Source: Pseudomonadota bacterium (lineage in GTDB: Bacteria > Desulfobacterota > Desulfobacteria > Desulfobacterales > Desulfobacteraceae). Taken from it: DNA of 64,000 nt. The first letter of the stretch is position 1. Each line of letters opens with the position of its first letter. Where the stretch lies: positions 1-64,000 of the forward strand of contig JAHJLN010000344.1 in NCBI GenBank assembly GCA_018821715.1, written 5' to 3'. Shown in pieces: positions 27,838 through 36,507 of the stretch. The notes beneath the pieces were generated by a model. It was not told the DNA's origin. It saw only the letters and a program-made list of their open reading frames with translations, and searched no databases. A program made the translations under genes and the position numbers.

Positions 27838-27914
27838 AAAAAAAAACCTCAAACATATCGGACAACAACTATTTTTAAAATCAAGGGAGTTTTGTCAGAT
27901 ATGTTTGGGGTTTT
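27838..27914 (-). terminator. Long hairpin terminator/attenuator after gvpA
   Basis: On the minus strand, AAAACCCCAAACATATC pairs with GATATGTTTGAGGTTTTTTTT. An inner stem (GACAAAACT with AGTTGTTGTC) extends it, and the transcript then ends in a U-run. It lies 106 bases after gvpA and 18 bases before the next start. Partial readthrough would give high gvpA and low accessory-gene expression. Confidence 0.8.
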
Positions 27915-28020
27915 ATAAATACCCCGGAGATTCCAGATATGCTCAAGATGACACTGATATATTAAAGGGGTGCAACACCTTTAACTACCCTAAGGATACC
28001 TGCCAATCTCCCTTTATGAG

Positions 28021-28230
28021 TTAGGCTTCGGCTTGGGCTGTGAGACCAACTGCTTCGGCATATTTCAGATAGGTTTCCACACCGGCCAGAACCACTCTGG
28101 CTTCAATGGCCAGAAGTTCGATACCAACGAGAGATACCCTTGCCCAGGCATCAATAACAACGCCTTTGTCAAGGATACGGTCAATAACTTCAACTAAACT
28201 TGATGATGCATTTGTTTTTTCAACAGCCAT
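28021..28230 (-). CDS. gvpA: Gas vesicle major structural protein GvpA
   Basis: The shell protein, 69 aa, of typical length. The conserved core is [53 protein letters not shown], giving the helix-strand-strand-helix fold that stacks into the ribbed gas-filled shell. A strong AAGGAG lies 8 bases before the ATG. It is the only single-domain GvpA in the window and is set apart from the other gvp genes by a hairpin terminator. Confidence 0.97.
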   Translation of the reverse strand: MAVEKTNASSSLVEVIDRILDKGVVIDAWARVSLVGIELLAIEARVVLAGVETYLKYAEAVGLTAQAEA

Positions 28231-28685
28231 GGTAAATCTCCTTTTAAAAAAAAATTAATGGTGATGGGTTTTATCTGTTGTATTCTGGCATAACCAATTG
28301 CCCACCTCCTTTTCTTGGTATGCAGTGGATCATTCGGATTTGTCTTTTAATCCGAATTTTTCCCGGTTAAATTTCAAAACGTATCGGTTCATGAACAAAA
28401 TGATAATATCAACTAAGGTGTCGTAATTAAAAGTATGAGAGAAAACATTTATCGTGATTTTATAATAGATCGTTTAATCCTTCATTGATATAGGGTGAAC
28501 ACCTGAAAGATTTTTTTTAAACACCCGGTATTCATTTTTTAAAACCCTGGTTTTTGTTAAAAAAACCCCTGATTGTCGTTTGAACCCCATACGGAAGCTG
28601 GATATGAGAGAAGCAGATAGGTAATAAGATTTTGGGATCGGTTTTTTATGAATTTAGGCCATTGATGGGGTATGGGACAGGTTTT
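28231..28685. promoter_or_regulatory. gvpA upstream region with inverted and phased repeats
   Basis: No gene. A perfect 9-bp inverted repeat (ATTCGGATT, 8-base loop, AATCCGAAT) lies at 28332-28357, about 100 bases upstream of gvpA. Four (T)TAAAA-CCC-(T/G)G-like repeats lie between 28517 and 28590, with CCC blocks about 20-22 bases apart, i.e. on one face of the helix. Either set could bind the adjacent NarL-type regulator. I could not place a convincing sigma-70 or sigma-54 promoter. Confidence 0.45.
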
Positions 28686-29351
28686 TTATTCTTTTATGAT
28701 CAATCCTTTTTGGAGAGCATATTGCACAAGTCCTGCCGTTTTCTGGATGTTGAGTCTTTTTTTTATCTGTGTCCTGTGGGTTTCAATGGTTTTTATACTC
28801 ACCGATAAAATATTGGCCGTTTCCCGGTTTGTATAGCCTTCTGCCAGCAGTTGCAAAACTTCTGTCTGCCGGCTGGTAAGTTCTGTTTCCCTGTCGATTT
28901 TTTCATTCTCTGATATTGTGCCGGTCTGACGCAGATATTCCTTAATAAGGGTTTTTGAAACAGAAGCGCTTAGATAGGATCTTCCTTTATGGACCTCGTG
29001 AATGGCAGTGACCAGATCCGAAGGGGCTGCTTTTTTGACAAGATACCCTGAAGCCCCGGATCTGAGCGCCTGCAGGACATACTCTTCACTTGAGTGCATT
29101 GTCAGAATAATAATTTCTATTTTAGGATAATTTTTTTTAAGCTGCCGGGAAGCCTCTATCCCGTTAAGAATGGGCATTCCAATATCCATAACCACAACAT
29201 CCGGCCCTATTTCCCCAGATTTTGTGATGGCCTCCCGGCCATTTTCTGCTTCAGCCACAACTTCAATGTCAGGTTCCTTCTCCAGAAGAGAACGAATCCC
29301 CTTGCGAACGATGGTATGGTCTTCTGCAATTAATACTCTAATCATATCCAT
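28686..29351 (-). CDS. NarL/FixJ-family response regulator
   Basis: A 221-aa regulator. The receiver domain has acidic pocket ED at 10-11 and phospho-Asp D56 in VVVMDIGMP, with the Lys in YLVKKA. A LuxR-type helix-turn-helix (ELTSRQTEVLQLLAEGYTNRETANILSVSIKTIETH) lies at about 152-187. It is encoded divergently from the HisKA_3 sensor kinase at 29640 and directly upstream of gvpA on the same strand. The pair is a complete two-component system, probably acting on gvpA. A second ATG two codons in is possible. Confidence 0.9.
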   Translation of the reverse strand: MDMIRVLIAEDHTIVRKGIRSLLEKEPDIEVVAEAENGREAITKSGEIGPDVVVMDIGMPILNGIEASRQLKKNYPKIEIIILTMHSSEEYVLQALRSGASGYLVKKAAPSDLVTAIHEVHKGRSYLSASVSKTLIKEYLRQTGTISENEKIDRETELTSRQTEVLQLLAEGYTNRETANILSVSIKTIETHRTQIKKRLNIQKTAGLVQYALQKGLIIKE

Positions 29352-29639
29352 GATAATTTTAATTTCCCGGACATTTTGAAAAAATAATCGTGTTCTCTTA
29401 AGGGTAAGAACAAGTTAAAGAAGATAAATTACCTTAAAGTATTCATTATAAAAACTCAATAGTTTTTATAAAACATTTATTGACTTTAACCCTATTTCTA
29501 TATACTCAAAGGGAAATAAATCCTATAGTTTAATCATAAAAAAATAATCACATATTAAGGAAATGGAATCTGAACCAGGATACCCATCATTTGCCTTATT
29601 AATAATTTTTAAATATTATCGGGTTGGAGAAAACCTGCT

Positions 29640-31595
29640 ATGAAACAGTTATTAAAGACCATAAAAACCAAAACTCTGTTTTTTTTGTTTAATGGCTTTT
29701 TTATTATTGTACTGCTGATAATCATCGGCTTTGCTACATCATATAATATAAAACAGCATGCTTTGGATGAAGCAAAAATTAAAGCAGGTATGATAGCTGA
29801 CCAGTATTTTGCCATCCACACATATTTTTCCCAAAAACTTAAACCCGCAATATCGAAAATGATCCAGCCGTATCGTTCAAAAGAATATTTTGACCCTTTA
29901 TGGATGTCATCCTCATATGTTGTAAGACAGATTAATAAAACCATCCTTTCCATAGGAGAAAACACCTATTCTATCAAAGACGCAGCCATCAATGCTCGAG
30001 CAACTGATAATGAGGCAGATCATTATGAAAGGCAATTTATTTTACAACTAAACACTGATCCGGGCCTGATGGTAAAAAGTTCTGTTCAGCAGATAGATAA
30101 TATGCCCTATTATGTATTCTTGAGAAGAGGCGAATTAATAGAGGAATCCTGTCTTCACTGTCATGGTTCTCCTGCTCAGGCACCAAAACAATTGGTTGAT
30201 ATTTATGGAGACCATGCAGGTTTTAAACGAAACATAGGAGACTATCCCCACGCCATCGTAATAAAAATTCCTTTGCCCAAGGCATATTTAACTGCAAACC
30301 GTTTTGCTTTAAAACTGTCGTTAATTTGTTGTGCTATTATTTTAGTATTTTTTTATGTTCAGTATCTGCTGGCCAATTATCTATTGTTTGAACCGATTTC
30401 CAAAGTACACAGTACAATGCAAAAGTTTTTCAATAAACCTGACAAGCTGAAGCAAATAAAGCCATTACCCTCTGGCATAGAATTAAACCAGTTGGCAAAA
30501 GTCTTTAATTCAATATCAAAAAAACTTTATCAAAATAAAAAAGAGAATGAAGTAAAATATGGAAACCTCTTTAATTCGTTAAAAAACTCCGTTCTGGTTT
30601 TTGATGCCCAAACAAGACTGTTCGTTAGCAGCAATCAAGCTGCATCAAATTTGTATGGGTATACAAAAGATGAATTTTTACAATTACACCACAATGATAT
30701 TACAGCCGAACATGCAATTTCTGAAGACTCCATCACAAAGGTGATTGAAGGTGAAAAAATCGAAATTCCCGTTCGCCATCATAAAAAAAAGGATGGAACC
30801 ATTTTCCCTGTGGAAATCACACCCGGGCAGTTCAAAACCGATAACAGGATAATGTTATTCGGCATAATAAAGGATATCACCGAATCGTTAGAAAATAAAA
30901 AAAACAGGCAGAAAGATGAAGATCGACTTCGTTTTATGGCACACCGGTTAATAGAGATCAGGGAGGAAGAATGCAAGAGGATTTCCCTTGAGCTGCATGA
31001 TGCCATGGGGCAATCGTTAACCGCATTAGGCTTCAACCTGAATCTTTTTCAAAATGATATCTCGGACTCTTGCCAGGACTTATTAACTGACAGTATTTCA
31101 ATTATTGACAATTTAGCAGATCAGGTTCAAGACCTTTCTCTCGATCTGAGACCGAGTATGCTTGATGACCTTGGCCTTGTTCCAACATTGCGTTGGTATT
31201 TAAATAGATACACTAAGAGAACAAGGATCAAAACAAAACTTGCGGCTGTTGGACTTGAGGAATATAAAAACGAAAATCTGGAGATAACCATCTTCAGGAT
31301 TGTGCAAGAGTCATTAAATAATGTTCTAAAACATGCAAAGGCAAAAAACATTGAGCTCTTCCTTAAACTTGAAAACACTCGATTCACAGGTTGTATTCAG
31401 GATGATGGTAAAGGTTTTGATATAAACGAAATTTACCAGACAATTAAGGGAAAGCGTATAGGTCTTCTCAGCATGAAAGAAAGAATTTCTTTATTGGATG
31501 GAACCTTTGAGATTCAATCTGCTAAAGGACAGGGAACCCGGATAAGCTTTGAAATACCGTTGGACCGCTTTGGGGACCATTTCATTAGGGGCTAA
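29640..31595 (+). CDS. Heme-binding (DUF3365/Tll0287-like) sensor histidine kinase
   Basis: A 651-aa membrane kinase. TM1 is at about 13-33 and TM2 at 222-250; the periplasmic part is DUF3365-like, with a c-type heme motif CLHCH (171-175). A HAMP-like linker is followed by a PAS domain (about 305-415), a HisKA_3 H-box with H453 (ISLELHDAMGQ) and an ATPase domain (IVQESLNNVLKHAKA, DDGKGFD, GLLSMKER). The heme suggests sensing of oxygen, NO or redox state. HisKA_3 kinases pair with NarL-type regulators, as encoded divergently here. Confidence 0.88.
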   Translation: MKQLLKTIKTKTLFFLFNGFFIIVLLIIIGFATSYNIKQHALDEAKIKAGMIADQYFAIHTYFSQKLKPAISKMIQPYRSKEYFDPLWMSSSYVVRQINKTILSIGENTYSIKDAAINARATDNEADHYERQFILQLNTDPGLMVKSSVQQIDNMPYYVFLRRGELIEESCLHCHGSPAQAPKQLVDIYGDHAGFKRNIGDYPHAIVIKIPLPKAYLTANRFALKLSLICCAIILVFFYVQYLLANYLLFEPISKVHSTMQKFFNKPDKLKQIKPLPSGIELNQLAKVFNSISKKLYQNKKENEVKYGNLFNSLKNSVLVFDAQTRLFVSSNQAASNLYGYTKDEFLQLHHNDITAEHAISEDSITKVIEGEKIEIPVRHHKKKDGTIFPVEITPGQFKTDNRIMLFGIIKDITESLENKKNRQKDEDRLRFMAHRLIEIREEECKRISLELHDAMGQSLTALGFNLNLFQNDISDSCQDLLTDSISIIDNLADQVQDLSLDLRPSMLDDLGLVPTLRWYLNRYTKRTRIKTKLAAVGLEEYKNENLEITIFRIVQESLNNVLKHAKAKNIELFLKLENTRFTGCIQDDGKGFDINEIYQTIKGKRIGLLSMKERISLLDGTFEIQSAKGQGTRISFEIPLDRFGDHFIRG

Positions 31596-32335
31596 TGGAT
31601 TGTAACCTTTTCCATTTGATAGAGTGAAATAGTCGGTTCTTTTCCAGTTTTAAGCATTCCCAGGAACCAATCACAGAACTTATCTCTTAATTCACTATTC
31701 AATGTTTTTGTTCGAACTTACAAGTGAGCACCTTTTGTGGTCCAGCATATACAGTTACTTGCATGTATATTAACACTTACATTGATCAACAATTCAAACT
31801 GTATCATTGATATTTTCAATAAATAATTTTTCAACTGTGACCCAGGTGAGCCCCATAACGTGAACCGCTCAGTTCACAATTTTTCAAGTATTGGGCGACT
31901 ATTTCTTTCACCAGTCCGGGCTTTTTAAATTATTACCAGGATACAACATCTGGTATTTTAAATTTCATTGTTTGTCAGCCATGAATTATACTATATGGGA
32001 AAGGGCATCATCAAATTAATTAAAATCCCATTATTGTATATTGGAGACACACTTGAATATAGGGATCTCAGCCCATCAATTTTGTTACAACATCAAATAC
32101 ACGACTATTTTTTAATTTCAACGCCTGTCCCTGCTCACTTAAAATATTATAAGTGACTTGTAAAAATTTTTAAAGATCAGTCTTTTCCAAAACAAAATTC
32201 CCTTTTCAAATTATATACAAACCGGTTATGATTACCAGTATGGGCGGCGATATATAAATCTCAATTATGAACTTTGAAAACAAATTCGATATGACAGATC
32301 ATCCTTTCTGTAGCTAACCGCTTAAATGTCGAATA
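31596..32335. other. Gene-poor stretch with a fragment at 31968-32156
   Basis: No intact gene. A 62-codon plus-strand frame at 31968-32156 (ELYYMGKGIIKLIKIPLLYIGDTLEYRD...) has no ribosome site and is related at the DNA level to 8480-8575. I take it as the remnant of a dispersed sequence. The rest is AT-rich spacer. Confidence 0.4.
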
Positions 32336-32803
32336 TTAATTTTTCACTGGGACATAAATTTCAATAATTGAATTTTGATTATTCCAGTTAAATTTTGGAT
32401 CATACCTTTCGTAATGGATGAGCGATCTATTAAAATCTATATCAAGTGGAGAATGTGGAATGATTTGTTTGTAAATTTGATTAATCGTTTTACTTAGTGA
32501 ATATAAAGGACCAGTATGGTTGACTTTTGCAAAATTTCCAGCAGAAATATTTGAATGTTTAAATTGTGAAATACGATCCTCTGAAGGGAATGCACATTGA
32601 TAAAAATATTGATTGTTTATTTTTATGGTTATTCCAAATTTTTCCCATTCCGAATCAAATTTAATTTCGTTTAATCTGAGGAGTGAGTTGAATTTTTTCC
32701 AATGGTCGGAAATAATAGAAGAATTCTTTTGATGAGAAGTTGTTAACTGCGTTTCAAAATAACACACACTAATTTTTGGGATATATTTTATTTCATATTT
32801 CAT
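32336..32803 (-). CDS. GyrI-like / effector-binding-domain protein
   Basis: A 155-aa soluble protein. The C-terminal half (GNFAKVNHTGPLYSLSKTINQIYKQIIP, then IHYERYDPKFNW and IIEIYVPVK) matches the AraC effector-binding/GyrI-like fold, which binds small hydrophobic or cationic molecules. No DNA-binding domain is present. It overlaps the preceding YkgJ-like gene by 11 bases, so the two are coupled. The ATG at 32803 fits better than one five codons upstream. Confidence 0.65.
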   Translation of the reverse strand: MKYEIKYIPKISVCYFETQLTTSHQKNSSIISDHWKKFNSLLRLNEIKFDSEWEKFGITIKINNQYFYQCAFPSEDRISQFKHSNISAGNFAKVNHTGPLYSLSKTINQIYKQIIPHSPLDIDFNRSLIHYERYDPKFNWNNQNSIIEIYVPVKN

Positions 32804-33179
32804 TATTATTGATAGCAAATAGGTTTATCTGCTCAAAACCGCGACACCCAGTTTCTTCAGCATGTTTTCTCGACTTCGGATAATTTAGACAATGTTCGGG
32901 TTTTACATCTTGAATACGACAAATATATTTATCCAGATTTGGTAATTTTAGTAACCATGGACACCGATCCACATCATCTCCAGTTTTTGGATTTATCCAA
33001 ATATCATGAATATCATGACCATCACCAAGGGGTATTGAATCAACCCATTCAAGGATATCATATCGTCCTTTTATTTCCCACAATGCAATTTCTTCATCAC
33101 TGACACTTGTTTGAAAAGCATCGCTGAGGTTGATACAGCAGTTGCCACATTGCTTGCATATGAAAGTTTTAGGTGGCAT
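32793..33179 (-). CDS. YkgJ-family Cys-cluster protein (UPF0153-like)
   Basis: A 128-aa protein with the YkgJ/FliB-like N-terminal cluster CKQCGNCC (C8, C11, C14, C15), then CPWL, YICRI, HCLNYP and TGCRGF, i.e. eight or more conserved cysteines for an Fe-S or zinc site. Other members bind metal, and FliB methylates flagellin lysines; the function of short stand-alone members is unknown. Coupled to the GyrI-like gene. Confidence 0.8.
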   Translation of the reverse strand: MPPKTFICKQCGNCCINLSDAFQTSVSDEEIALWEIKGRYDILEWVDSIPLGDGHDIHDIWINPKTGDDVDRCPWLLKLPNLDKYICRIQDVKPEHCLNYPKSRKHAEETGCRGFEQINLFAINNNEI

Positions 33180-33273
33180 GGTTATCCTTTATTTGTGAAT
33201 CAGATGCCTATACTTCACTTCAAACCTTTTGCACTGCACTTTATCAAAGTCGGGAATGGATTCAACAGTTTTT

Positions 33274-33540
33274 TTATTTGCTTGTAAGAGCAACCCTCAT
33301 CTCTGAAAATTCTTGCTCATTTATTTCTCCAGCAGCATATCTTTTCTTCAAAATATCTAAAGCGCTTTCACTTTTTGAAAATTGATTCCCGGAAATTAAT
33401 CGTCGTATGATCGAAATAACCCCATAGATGATCAAACCCCAGAATAATAACGGGAATATCCATCCAAACAAACCGTGTCCAAAACCAAAGAATGATGCTC
33501 CATTACAAAATCCATCACCCCAATTTCCTGAATGCCACAT
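33274..33540 (-). CDS. Membrane protein with SHOCT domain
   Basis: An 88-aa protein. A Gly/Phe-rich N-terminus leads to one membrane segment (about 25-48, GWIFPLLFWGLIIYGVISII). A C-terminal SHOCT motif follows (ALDILKKRYAAGEINEQEFSEMR, about 60-82). SHOCT is a short helical oligomerisation motif common in small membrane proteins. It follows the lipoprotein gene with a 2-base gap, forming a two-gene unit. Confidence 0.8.
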   Translation of the reverse strand: MWHSGNWGDGFCNGASFFGFGHGLFGWIFPLLFWGLIIYGVISIIRRLISGNQFSKSESALDILKKRYAAGEINEQEFSEMRVALTSK

Positions 33541-33542
33541 AT

Positions 33543-33734
33543 TTATCTCCTGTAATAATTTCTGTCATAACTTTTATGATGATCATACCCATGGTGATCC
33601 CTGTCATAAGAACCTTTATATGAATTATAATGATGATAGCCACCATTGAATCCTCTTGCGTGAAAACAACCTGATATTGTCAGAAGAAGAATCAAGGTTA
33701 AAAATAATAGACTGAAACGCTTGGAATTTGACAT
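33543..33734 (-). CDS. Small His/Tyr-rich lipoprotein
   Basis: A 63-aa secreted lipoprotein: basic start, hydrophobic core (LLFLTLILLLTI) and lipobox SGC at about 21-23. The mature part is dominated by His, Tyr, Asp, Gly and Lys (GYHHYNSYKGSYDRDHHGYD), compatible with metal binding. AGGAGG precedes the start. Partner of the SHOCT membrane protein downstream. Function unknown. Confidence 0.7.
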   Translation of the reverse strand: MSNSKRFSLLFLTLILLLTISGCFHARGFNGGYHHYNSYKGSYDRDHHGYDHHKSYDRNYYRR

Positions 33735-34153
33735 AAATCCTCCTTGTGTTATTTGTGCTTCTTAGTATTTATATTGCAACATAGATGCCGAGATTTAAAA
33801 TTAATACTTAATATTTCTAACCATCTAATATTAATGTCATTGTTTTGTTTAAACAGTATTATTTAAAGATATAAGCGGATATGGTTGTGGATATTTATTA
33901 CACAGTTGGGAAATTGGTTGGGTATTAAGTATACGGTTTGCATGATTAAAGGCAAAAAATTTAAAAGATCCTCTATCCTACAACAGCAGATCAACAGTTC
34001 AAAAATAAGAATTCTGAATTTTTAAACCATATTCCTTAAAAAAAACTGCATTTATTTTCAAAACTAAGGGTTTACCCTGATTGAATTGAAGTTTCATCCT
34101 TGATATAATCACCAAAAAATAATTCCTATCCAAAATTATTAATAAAGGTTGAG
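33735..34153. other. AT-rich spacer
   Basis: About 420 bases between divergently arranged genes. I see no RNA gene, repeat or convincing small reading frame. Confidence 0.5.
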
Positions 34154-34414
34154 ATGAACATGGAAAAACAATTGGAAAAAGTTCCATTTACAGAGATCAA
34201 CAGAGCAATCACCGATGGAATAGTTAATGATTTAAATAATTATTTAGCAGCAATAAAAGGGAGGACTTATTTGATGAAACACAGTGTCCATGAGTCTAAT
34301 CCTATTCAGAAACATTTAGATGAGATAATATATTGCATTAATGAAAGCATTGAAACTGCTGATATTTTATCGAGTTTTTCTCAGGTTGATGAAGATTTTG
34401 ATCTGATTGAATAA
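34154..34414 (+). CDS. Stand-alone DHp (HisKA)-like protein without the phospho-His
   Basis: An 86-aa helical protein. Residues 18-80 match a histidine kinase dimerisation domain of the HDxNN type: ITDGIVNDLNNYLAAIKGRTYLM, then a linker and IIYCINESIETADILSSFSQ. The residue at the phospho-His position is Asn25 (NDLNN instead of HDFNN). No ATPase domain follows. It could bind a kinase or receiver as a decoy, or be the relic of a kinase. An ATG two codons later is an alternative start. Confidence 0.6.
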   Translation: MNMEKQLEKVPFTEINRAITDGIVNDLNNYLAAIKGRTYLMKHSVHESNPIQKHLDEIIYCINESIETADILSSFSQVDEDFDLIE

Positions 34415-34546
34415 TTCTTTTTTTAATTAATTATTGATAAGATTTTCTATCATTTCAATAATCCTTGAAAATCCCACCTCCAGGTGCAATATACCTATAA
34501 CAAACTCAGTTCCACATTCGTCATAATCTGAAACAGGAGACACCTC

Positions 34547-34723
34547 ATGTATTTATCTGAAGAACAACGTGCCGAGATCCGGAAATGTATTGAAAATCAG
34601 CGATCTTGTACAGAGCTCAATTCAGGAAAAAATAAAAAATTCCACGATACAGTTCGGGGGCGGAAAGCTTCTCAGATTTTATTTGACGCCAGGGATGGGA
34701 AAGAAGTGTTTACACCGTTTTAG
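34547..34723 (+). CDS. Small hypothetical protein (58 aa)
   Basis: A 58-aa frame starting at ATG with CAGGAG 8 bases upstream. It encodes YLSEEQRAEIRKCIENQR, then a Lys-rich stretch and ends KEVFTPF. It overlaps a slightly longer frame at 34569 in another phase that lacks a ribosome site, so I prefer this one. No family recognised. Confidence 0.5.
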   Translation: MYLSEEQRAEIRKCIENQRSCTELNSGKNKKFHDTVRGRKASQILFDARDGKEVFTPF

Positions 34724-34743
34724 CTTTGATGGGATGAATTGTC

Positions 34744-34926
34744 ATGACATATAATTTTGATCCGGATAAATGGTATGACAATGAATTAGTTTTAATTCAA
34801 TTAAAACTAAAAACTGGTGAAATGAATCAGAATGAATATGATGAAGCGGTTGAGATTCTGGATAAAAAACTTGAAGAAATGTGGAAACGTCTGGATGGAA
34901 GTTATCAGATAAACAACGGGAATTGA
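34744..34926 (+). CDS. Small SHOCT-like hypothetical protein (60 aa)
   Basis: A 60-aa soluble protein, acidic and helical. Residues 20-45 (LKTGEMNQNEYDEAVEILDKK) resemble a SHOCT-type motif. It ends 2 bases before the next gene, so they are probably co-transcribed. The ribosome site is weak. Confidence 0.5.
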   Translation: MTYNFDPDKWYDNELVLIQLKLKTGEMNQNEYDEAVEILDKKLEEMWKRLDGSYQINNGN

Positions 34927-34928
34927 TA

Positions 34929-35852
34929 ATGGGACCAATATCAAAAAAAGTAATTGCAGGATTTAAAAAAGCTAAGAATCAAAAAATTATAGACTTTAAA
35001 GAGCTTAAAGAAGCAAAAACATATGCACAAGGTCTGGATAAAACAGTTATCTCAGAAGATCAGCTATCAAAGTATGATCCTCTCCATGCAGTTTATATCT
35101 ATGCACAAAATAAGGTTTCAGTCCTTGTCGAACAATTATCCAATTTGCCTGCTTTATCAAAACTAACAGATAATCTTGAACAGGCAGATGATATTTATTT
35201 GCCATCATCTCCCCCAAGGAGTCCACTTACACAGTCTTATTTTACATGCTGGGGATTCTTCGATCTATGTGTCGGAATTAAAAAAGAATCATTTGGAACA
35301 GTCATAATTGATCTTTTGAAAAATATAAAAGCAGACCAGGGATTAATCAAGATTATTGAATATATGCAAAACTCCAGGATGGGCATTTTTATCCACAGGG
35401 GTAACATTGATCGATATGTGATTTTAGAAGAATTGATCACAGGTGAGGAAGTAAAAGTTTTTGTTCCCGCAGGTTATCAAGGGAAAGAAAATGAGATCTG
35501 GTATGTTCGCTTGATGCCGGCACCATTTCCAGAATTAAATTATGGGTACTCTGTTGCTTTCACAACTCCATATATTCTTATAGACTTAGATGGTGATATA
35601 GGGTCTTCGGCAAAACGGGATGATTGGGAAGCTTTCTTTGCTCGGAATTTAAAAGCAGTGAGGGAAAAAGACAAAATCAAAACTTATGATTCTTTTATGA
35701 AATATGGGAAAAACAAACATTTTTGGAATGAATATATTTTCGAAGGTTATGTGAATTATGAAGCTGATATGATCATGCTTGCAGGAATTCCGGATATTCC
35801 ATTGAGCATGCCCCATTCAGAAGCAAGTCAAAGAGAACGGGGGGAGATATAA
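34929..35852 (+). CDS. Hypothetical protein (307 aa), first large gene of an accessory operon
   Basis: A soluble 307-aa protein I do not recognise. The middle has a strand-rich, protein-like region (DRYVILEELITGEEVKVFVPAGY, then NEIWYVRLMPAPFPE and YSVAFTTPYILIDLDGD), followed by a helical tail. It starts a tightly packed run of plus-strand genes through 38945 with gaps under 5 bases or small overlaps, which includes two endonucleases. Its role may relate to that defence set; no direct evidence. Confidence 0.65.
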   Translation: MGPISKKVIAGFKKAKNQKIIDFKELKEAKTYAQGLDKTVISEDQLSKYDPLHAVYIYAQNKVSVLVEQLSNLPALSKLTDNLEQADDIYLPSSPPRSPLTQSYFTCWGFFDLCVGIKKESFGTVIIDLLKNIKADQGLIKIIEYMQNSRMGIFIHRGNIDRYVILEELITGEEVKVFVPAGYQGKENEIWYVRLMPAPFPELNYGYSVAFTTPYILIDLDGDIGSSAKRDDWEAFFARNLKAVREKDKIKTYDSFMKYGKNKHFWNEYIFEGYVNYEADMIMLAGIPDIPLSMPHSEASQRERGEI

Positions 35853-35854
35853 AA

Positions 35855-36184
35855 ATGAAAACAATTAACAGAACAGCAATCACAATCATTCCCAAACAGC
35901 CATACATTAACTGGGCGGATAGCTTTAATGATGTAAAGGTATATTATAAAGAGGCTGTAACAACAATCCTGATTCCTGATAAATATGGCGAATTCGATTA
36001 TGAAAAGTATTTGAAAAAGATTTTCAAACAAATATTTGAAGAACAGCTTGAATCCTGGATGGCTGATCCGGATGTTTGGCCAAAGAAGAGAGATTATAAA
36101 GCTTTCAAAAGATGGTTCGATGTTCTTTGCTCTGATATGACCTGGGACTATGGAGATGGAGATATTGAGCATGATGAATATTGA
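35855..36184 (+). CDS. Hypothetical protein (109 aa)
   Basis: Starts 2 bases after the 307-aa gene with GGGGAG upstream. Aromatic- and acid-rich: INWADSF, YGEFDYEKYLKKIFKQIFEEQLESWM, VWPKKRDYKAFKRWFDVLCSDMTWD, and an acidic end. It has the look of a small immunity- or antitoxin-like companion, but no family is recognised. Confidence 0.6.
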   Translation: MKTINRTAITIIPKQPYINWADSFNDVKVYYKEAVTTILIPDKYGEFDYEKYLKKIFKQIFEEQLESWMADPDVWPKKRDYKAFKRWFDVLCSDMTWDYGDGDIEHDEY

Positions 36185-36198
36185 AAAGAAGGATTGAT

Positions 36199-36507
36199 AT
36201 GTTTGATTTGAGTTTGCCAGATTTCGAAATAATTGTCTGGATCAAGAATAATGATTTTGGAAAAAAATTTGAGAAAGAAATATTGGTAACAATAAAAGAC
36301 CTTGAGATCGATGATTATTCTGAAACTAAAGATACAATAGTATATCAGTGGATAGTGCCTTCTTGGATACAAACAATGGTTATCGGCGGACAATTAAAAG
36401 ATTTTATTGGTAATCCTAATTTAATTTTCTTAAAGCTCAAAGCTAATAATGATTCAAACATTCAGGATGTAACCCTAAAAGATGACAGGAAATATAAAAA
36501 ATTATGA
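36199..36507 (+). CDS. Hypothetical protein (102 aa)
   Basis: Starts at the ATG with AAGGA 7 bases upstream rather than one six codons earlier. Predicted beta-rich (FEIIVWIKN, KEILVTIKDLEI, TIVYQWIVPSW, NLIFLKLKAN). The last 4 bases overlap the amphi-Trp gene start. Unknown function. Confidence 0.6.
   Translation: MFDLSLPDFEIIVWIKNNDFGKKFEKEILVTIKDLEIDDYSETKDTIVYQWIVPSWIQTMVIGGQLKDFIGNPNLIFLKLKANNDSNIQDVTLKDDRKYKKL

Noticed and set aside
28240..28330. Sigma-54 promoter of gvpA
   Set aside because: A TGGGC...ATGC pair on the minus strand has the wrong GG-GC spacing (11-12 instead of 10).
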